DNA of 28,273 bases, taken from assembly GCA_045226015.1 (NCBI GenBank), contig JBGVBY010000007.1, positions 1 through 28,273 of the forward strand, read 5' to 3'. Origin of the DNA: UBA2450 sp045226015. GTDB taxonomy: Bacteria > Bacillota_I > Bacilli_A > RFN20 > CAG-826. Of the stretch, positions 24,161-28,273 are shown piece after piece. Each line of letters begins with the position of its first letter. Position 1 is the first letter of the stretch. The notes beneath the pieces were generated by a model that ran no database searches, was not told the origin of the DNA, and saw only the letters and a list, made by a program, of their open reading frames with translations. Both the position numbers and the translations under genes were made by a program.

Positions 24161-24201
24161 AGAAAAAGAACCCGTTTGTTGGTCTTACATTCGGGTTCTT
24201 T
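24161..24201 (-). terminator. Terminator of the 1346-aa surface protein gene
   Basis: On the minus strand, a perfect 10-bp stem AAAGAACCCG / CGGGTTCTTT with a 17-nt loop and a T-rich end (TTTCT), 16 nt after the stop codon. Confidence 0.9.
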
Positions 24202-24216
24202 AATTAGAATTAATGA

Positions 24217-27200
24217 TTAGTTATTCTCTTTACGTTTACGTAAGAAGAAATAACCTCCAACGGCTGCAACACTCACAAGTGAAATAATAACAATAATTGA
24301 AATGTTATTTGTATCACTTAGTGAAGTAGAGAGAAGTCCAATACGATTTGCTTGTACAGGTCTAATATCAGACATGAACGCAGTAAGTTTATGATTTTGA
24401 ACGACAAATTCATAAGTTCTCATCGCTTTTTCTACACAAGCAGCTTCGGCTTCGCTTCCCCATGCAGCAGTTGCATATTTGAGCATGTTCTTAGCCCATG
24501 CCAACTCTGTTTCACTTAGAGATGTGCCAGCACCGAATAATTCGTTATATTTGCCTGCAACATCGTCCCAAGCAGATTCTAAGTTAGTAAATGTACCTGA
24601 ACAGACATTTGAACCGTTCATTGTGGTATTCATAAACTTAGCGAATTCCACAACTTTCTTTTGAGCATCAAAATGATTCATGTCATTAGCATAATGAACT
24701 GTTGTTGTCTCAGAACCTTCAATTGTGTACTCAACAACAATATCGGAACCAATGGTAGACTTACTACCAATATTGAACACAACTGCTGAATCTCCATCTG
24801 TAATTGTATAAGGAGATGAAGCTGAAGAAGTGCTATCACTTGTGACAGTGACGGTTGGAAGAGTAATCTTCGTAATAATAGCTCCATTACTTGGCGTAAA
24901 TGTTAAAGTGTTGCCACCAGTATAAGTTCTAATACCATCTGACCAGAAACGAATTTCTGTTCCAGCGTCACCTTGTGCGCCTTGCATAAAGATATTTTCA
25001 TCTAATGCAACACCATCATCACAGAGTGATGTTGTTCCATATGCTGCAATGCTATCATCTTTGCTCCAGGTAACACTCTTTTCAATTTCTCCTGTATGTG
25101 TTTCAGAATGATCGATAGCGTTAATTGTCGCGCAGATATTTGTCTTAGCATAGGTGCTGTCACCTTCAGCAACGCCACCAACGACAACGTAGACAAATTG
25201 ATTATCATCTGCAGTTGTCCATGTGTATGGTAAAGAAGTTACAGCTTTACTATCACCAATTCTAATAGTGAATTGATTTGCACCAGTACCAAATGACAAT
25301 GCGTTAGTTTCTCCTGCGCCAGCATATGTAGCCTTAACAGTCCAACTGTTGACAGTTGATGCAGTTAACTCTTGACCGCTGAATGCTTTAAAATTAGCAA
25401 GAGATTTACCACTCCAAGAAACTGACGAGACATAGTCAGCAACAACGGCTTCATCTAATGTAACTGTGGCATTTTCAATATTCTTTTCTAAATAAGAATA
25501 AGAAACAGTAAATGATGTTGCACCTAGTGTTGGTGTTGCTGGTGAAAGAGTTGCATCTCCACTATCAACAAGATCTTGAAGATCAACCGTTTCATCAAAG
25601 TCATCGTCATCCCAGTCATATGTAACAGTGATATCTGTCAAATCCCATTCGGCACCAGACCAATAAACATATCCATCTAATTTAGCATTTTCGCCAACGT
25701 TTAGAACGACATGCTCTAATGATGCTTCTCTTTCAGTTGCAGAAACGACGACTGTTGCAGTCTTTGTAACACCGCCTTCAGTATAACTGACAGTGATATT
25801 ATTTGATGTTGAAGCAAGAACATAACTTGATTCACCATTAATTGTGAAACCGGTAACATTAGTTAATGTTGTACCAGTATCTAATTGTTTTTGAACTGTA
25901 AAATCAGTTGTATAAATGGTATCACCAACATATTTATCGCCACCGGTGTAAGATGCAGTAATACGAATTAATTCAGCTGATCCAGACGAAACTTTCTTAT
26001 AAAGATCTGGAGCAAAATATTTTAATCCTGGTTTTGATGAAGATTGATCATCGGTTGTGGTTGCAACTTTATAAAAACGATATCTATAGTTTCCAGAATT
26101 GTCGTTCCAAGCTAAGACATTGTCGGTGCTTCCGATTGCAAACGCACCACCAGATGCGTGAGTAGCAAATGAAGAACTGCTAACTAAAGAAATTGGAATA
26201 GTCTGTGCAGAATCCTCAAATTTTAATGTATTTGAACCACCACCAGTTGTGTAATTAATGTATTTTCCGGCGTTGTCATCACTTGTCGCACTAACTTGCA
26301 AAGTATAACCTCCACTTACAGGGGTAATGTGGACAGCCAGTTTGTCCATTGCGGCAGATTGGGCAATACTGTCGTTTGAGATTGCAACAGTTGTATAACC
26401 GTTATTGGCATCCCTGTTGTCGAAACCATTTGTGGAATAAGCAATAATATAATCACCTTCATCAATGTCTGAAACAGATGAAATTTTATTATAGGAATAG
26501 CCAACAGACTTAGCTGAAACGTTTGCTGTATAACTTGCAGTTTTTGTAATACCGCCTTCTGTATAACTAATTGTTACAGCTTGGTTGCCTGTTGTATATG
26601 GATCGTATCCGCTATATGTAGCACTGCTTGTTACATTTGCGTTAGCAGCAGCACTATAATGAGCTGTTACAGTAGGTTTAACAAAAGCATCACCTAATGT
26701 ATAGTTTCCACTAGTAGCGCTTAAGGTAATGGATGTAAGTTCATTTTCAGCCGCAGAATATGTGACTGAAACATTACCAGTTGGATTTGATAATGAAAGA
26801 ACGCCAGTGCCTTTTGTCCAAGTATAGGTTGCACCAGTAACTGTGACAGAAGCTGGTTGACCATATCCAGAATCAGGCTCAAAGGTTAAGGAAGCAGTAC
26901 GGCTTTCTTTGATTGTTGAAGCACCGGTATGAGAACCGTTTGTTTCATTGACTGTGATGGAATACTCGGTCAAAGCAACCATTGCAGCACTAATTGTTAC
27001 GTTACCGGTAGCGTTGCTTAATGAAATGACACCGGTAGAATCATTGTAGGTGTGGTCAGCACCACTAACAGATACGCTAGCTGGTAATTTATAATCACCA
27101 GTTGGAGCAATTGTTACACTAGCAACACCTCCATTGTCGGTGATTGTTGTATCGCCACTATAAGTACCATTAGTAACAGTCGTTGTAATTGAATAGATAT

Positions 27201-28257
27201 TGCCTGCAGCAGGACATGTCGCATTAATAACAATATTGCCGGTAACTGGGGTGAAATAAATTGTTCCGTCTGAATCATCATACAACGCTTCGATTGGAGA
27301 TCCGCCCATAGTCACACTAATAGAAGTTGGATAAGTATAACCTGATGCAGGAACGATTGAAACATCCAAGTCCCCGTTATATTCAATATTTGAAGTGCTA
27401 CTCAGCGAACCATTATTAATTGTTCCACCAACAGTGAAAGTATTTGTTGTCCTACTAAAATTAGCAGTAATTGTTCTTGCTGCAGTAACTGTACCTGTGT
27501 TATTAGTCCAGCCAGTAAATGCGTATGTATACTGCGCAGAAGCGGCTGTAGGTGTGGCAGTTACAGTTGTTCCATTAATTGTTATTTGGTTGTTGCTTGT
27601 GGTAATAGCTGTACCACTGGGTACACCTGTTATGCTAGAGCGGCTTACAGTTCCATAACCAGCAGTATTGACTGCAAAATTAACGGTATATGTTTGTTCA
27701 ACTTTCTTATATAACTGCGAATTGTTGTTTGATGAAGCATAGTAACGGAAATTTGAATTTTGAGCATACCAAGTCAAAACACGTCCACCATTGCCTTTGA
27801 TAACAACTTTACTGGAAGAATAAGTGATTTCATTGTCCAACGATGAAGACCATGTATCACTTGCATCAATACCGTTTGAATTTGCGTTTTTTCCAATATA
27901 CTTGCCATTCAGTTTGACAGTATATTTACCACTAGTTGAACTCTTAGCAATTATAATAGCATCTGCAGTATCTGCAGTAATTTTACTACTTGTAACAGTT
28001 GCATCAATGCCGGCACAGGAGCTAGAACTGAATGAGGAACCATCCATAATTTTAATTGTTCCTGAAGTACCATTTCCTAAGATGTATTCACCAGACCAAT
28101 CTGATGGAGCAGAAGTTACAAGCTGCCATTGAGCGGATGCGGCTCTAACAGGTTCAACACTTTTGCTATCGCTCTTGCTTCCAATCGCAACACCTACTCC
28201 GATTGCCATAGCCATTCCAACGAAAGCTGTAGCAATCTTTGTAAATAATTTGTTCAT
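24217..28257 (-). CDS. Giant Ig/InlB-like repeat surface protein (1346 aa)
   Basis: Export signal at about 1-39 (long form, cleavage probably after VRA). A beta domain (about 42-186) has a diverged second copy at about 588-756; both contain a (G/E)-(E/D)-Y-I-(L/I)-x(3)-(S/T) start and end in LYKKV. Next come an InlB/Flg_new-like repeat (about 190-268, ending YAFTGWTNNTGTVTAARTITANF-like sequence) and three beta modules of about 77 residues (about 272-350, 353-428, 431-504; TGNV/TGNI marks each end). An Ig module of group-4 type follows (about 507-580), then more Ig-like modules. The end has a helical segment (about 1180-1310) and a membrane helix (about 1319-1338) with tail RKRKENN. No enzyme motif is seen; adhesion or matrix binding is likely. 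AAAGGAG precedes the ATG; its promoter is beyond the window. Confidence 0.85.
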   Translation of the reverse strand: MNKLFTKIATAFVGMAMAIGVGVAIGSKSDSKSVEPVRAASAQWQLVTSAPSDWSGEYILGNGTSGTIKIMDGSSFSSSSCAGIDATVTSSKITADTADAIIIAKSSTSGKYTVKLNGKYIGKNANSNGIDASDTWSSSLDNEITYSSSKVVIKGNGGRVLTWYAQNSNFRYYASSNNNSQLYKKVEQTYTVNFAVNTAGYGTVSRSSITGVPSGTAITTSNNQITINGTTVTATPTAASAQYTYAFTGWTNNTGTVTAARTITANFSRTTNTFTVGGTINNGSLSSTSNIEYNGDLDVSIVPASGYTYPTSISVTMGGSPIEALYDDSDGTIYFTPVTGNIVINATCPAAGNIYSITTTVTNGTYSGDTTITDNGGVASVTIAPTGDYKLPASVSVSGADHTYNDSTGVISLSNATGNVTISAAMVALTEYSITVNETNGSHTGASTIKESRTASLTFEPDSGYGQPASVTVTGATYTWTKGTGVLSLSNPTGNVSVTYSAAENELTSITLSATSGNYTLGDAFVKPTVTAHYSAAANANVTSSATYSGYDPYTTGNQAVTISYTEGGITKTASYTANVSAKSVGYSYNKISSVSDIDEGDYIIAYSTNGFDNRDANNGYTTVAISNDSIAQSAAMDKLAVHITPVSGGYTLQVSATSDDNAGKYINYTTGGGSNTLKFEDSAQTIPISLVSSSSFATHASGGAFAIGSTDNVLAWNDNSGNYRYRFYKVATTTDDQSSSKPGLKYFAPDLYKKVSSGSAELIRITASYTGGDKYVGDTIYTTDFTVQKQLDTGTTLTNVTGFTINGESSYVLASTSNNITVSYTEGGVTKTATVVVSATEREASLEHVVLNVGENAKLDGYVYWSGAEWDLTDITVTYDWDDDDFDETVDLQDLVDSGDATLSPATPTLGATSFTVSYSYLEKNIENATVTLDEAVVADYVSSVSWSGKSLANFKAFSGQELTASTVNSWTVKATYAGAGETNALSFGTGANQFTIRIGDSKAVTSLPYTWTTADDNQFVYVVVGGVAEGDSTYAKTNICATINAIDHSETHTGEIEKSVTWSKDDSIAAYGTTSLCDDGVALDENIFMQGAQGDAGTEIRFWSDGIRTYTGGNTLTFTPSNGAIITKITLPTVTVTSDSTSSASSPYTITDGDSAVVFNIGSKSTIGSDIVVEYTIEGSETTTVHYANDMNHFDAQKKVVEFAKFMNTTMNGSNVCSGTFTNLESAWDDVAGKYNELFGAGTSLSETELAWAKNMLKYATAAWGSEAEAACVEKAMRTYEFVVQNHKLTAFMSDIRPVQANRIGLLSTSLSDTNNISIIVIISLVSVAAVGGYFFLRKRKENN

Positions 28258-28273
28258 ATTTGTTTTCTCCTTT

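Noticed and set aside
27395..28132. Plus-strand hydrophobic frames antisense to the 1346-aa gene
   Set aside because: These too are mirror images of Thr/Ser/Gly-rich repeats; no ribosome sites or promoters.
474..28257. Use of TGA as tryptophan (Mycoplasma code)
   Set aside because: Trp positions that I checked, such as those in PotB and PotD, are TGG, and no gene needs read-through of TGA.
1..28273. CRISPR array, insertion sequence, prophage or integrative element
   Set aside because: No regular spacer-repeat pattern, transposase, integrase, phage gene or duplication at the tRNA ends was seen; the only repeats are the RNA modules and protein-coding repeats.

Overview
The window is AT-rich bacterial chromosome with strong AGGAGG-type ribosome binding sites, standard TTGACA/TATAAT promoters and hairpin-plus-T-run terminators. 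Gene content points to the Bacillota, most likely an uncultured, gut-type lineage of Bacilli near the Mollicutes. The evidence is a long Mollicutes-style PotA, lipoproteins with TSC/SSC lipoboxes, LMW-PTP, class II aldolase, and very large Ig-repeat surface proteins that end in a membrane helix and a Lys/Arg-rich tail. The lineage is an inference. Tryptophan is written TGG, so the Mycoplasma code does not apply. I see no transposase, phage gene, integrase or CRISPR array.

Layout. (1) 1-473: a three-tRNA operon (Cys-Arg-Pro, minus strand) with promoter and terminator. (2) 474-5638: the spermidine/putrescine ABC importer operon potA-potB-potC-potD (minus strand, overlapping or nearly abutting genes), diverging from a secreted lipoprotein with two thioredoxin-like folds (5905-6942). 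(3) 6960-8993: adenosine deaminase, MscL and a low-molecular-weight phosphatase, separated by terminators that serve both strands. (4) 8994-9405: a structured RNA plus 24-aa hydrophobic peptide (copy A). (5) 9406-15036, minus strand: fructose-bisphosphate aldolase, a 997-aa membrane-anchored repeat protein co-transcribed with surE, and an XdhC-family protein. (6) 15197-16507, plus strand: a small lipoprotein and a polytopic membrane protein. (7) 16508-16876: a second, diverged copy (B) of the structured RNA plus peptide. (8) 16877-28257, minus strand: three cell-surface genes, namely a subtilisin-like protease with Ig repeats, an 867-aa lipoprotein and a 1346-aa Ig/InlB-like repeat protein.

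The most unusual content is the paralogous pair at about 9050-9350 and 16580-16870. Each copy has a conserved start block, a 5' hairpin, and a branched RNA closed by a 7-bp helix in which base changes between copies keep the pairing. Two hairpin loops in each copy are complementary to each other (possible kissing loop). A strong ribosome site and a 23-24 residue hydrophobic peptide with a charged tail follow, and the last codons of the peptide lie in a hairpin that reads as a terminator on the opposite strand. This looks like a type I toxin-antitoxin-like or riboregulated micropeptide module. I do not recognise it as a known RNA family.

The remaining genes cover polyamine uptake, purine nucleoside/nucleotide breakdown (add, surE, perhaps xdhC), osmotic protection, glycolysis and surface proteolysis or adhesion. 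All assignments come from reading motifs by eye; no database search was possible.
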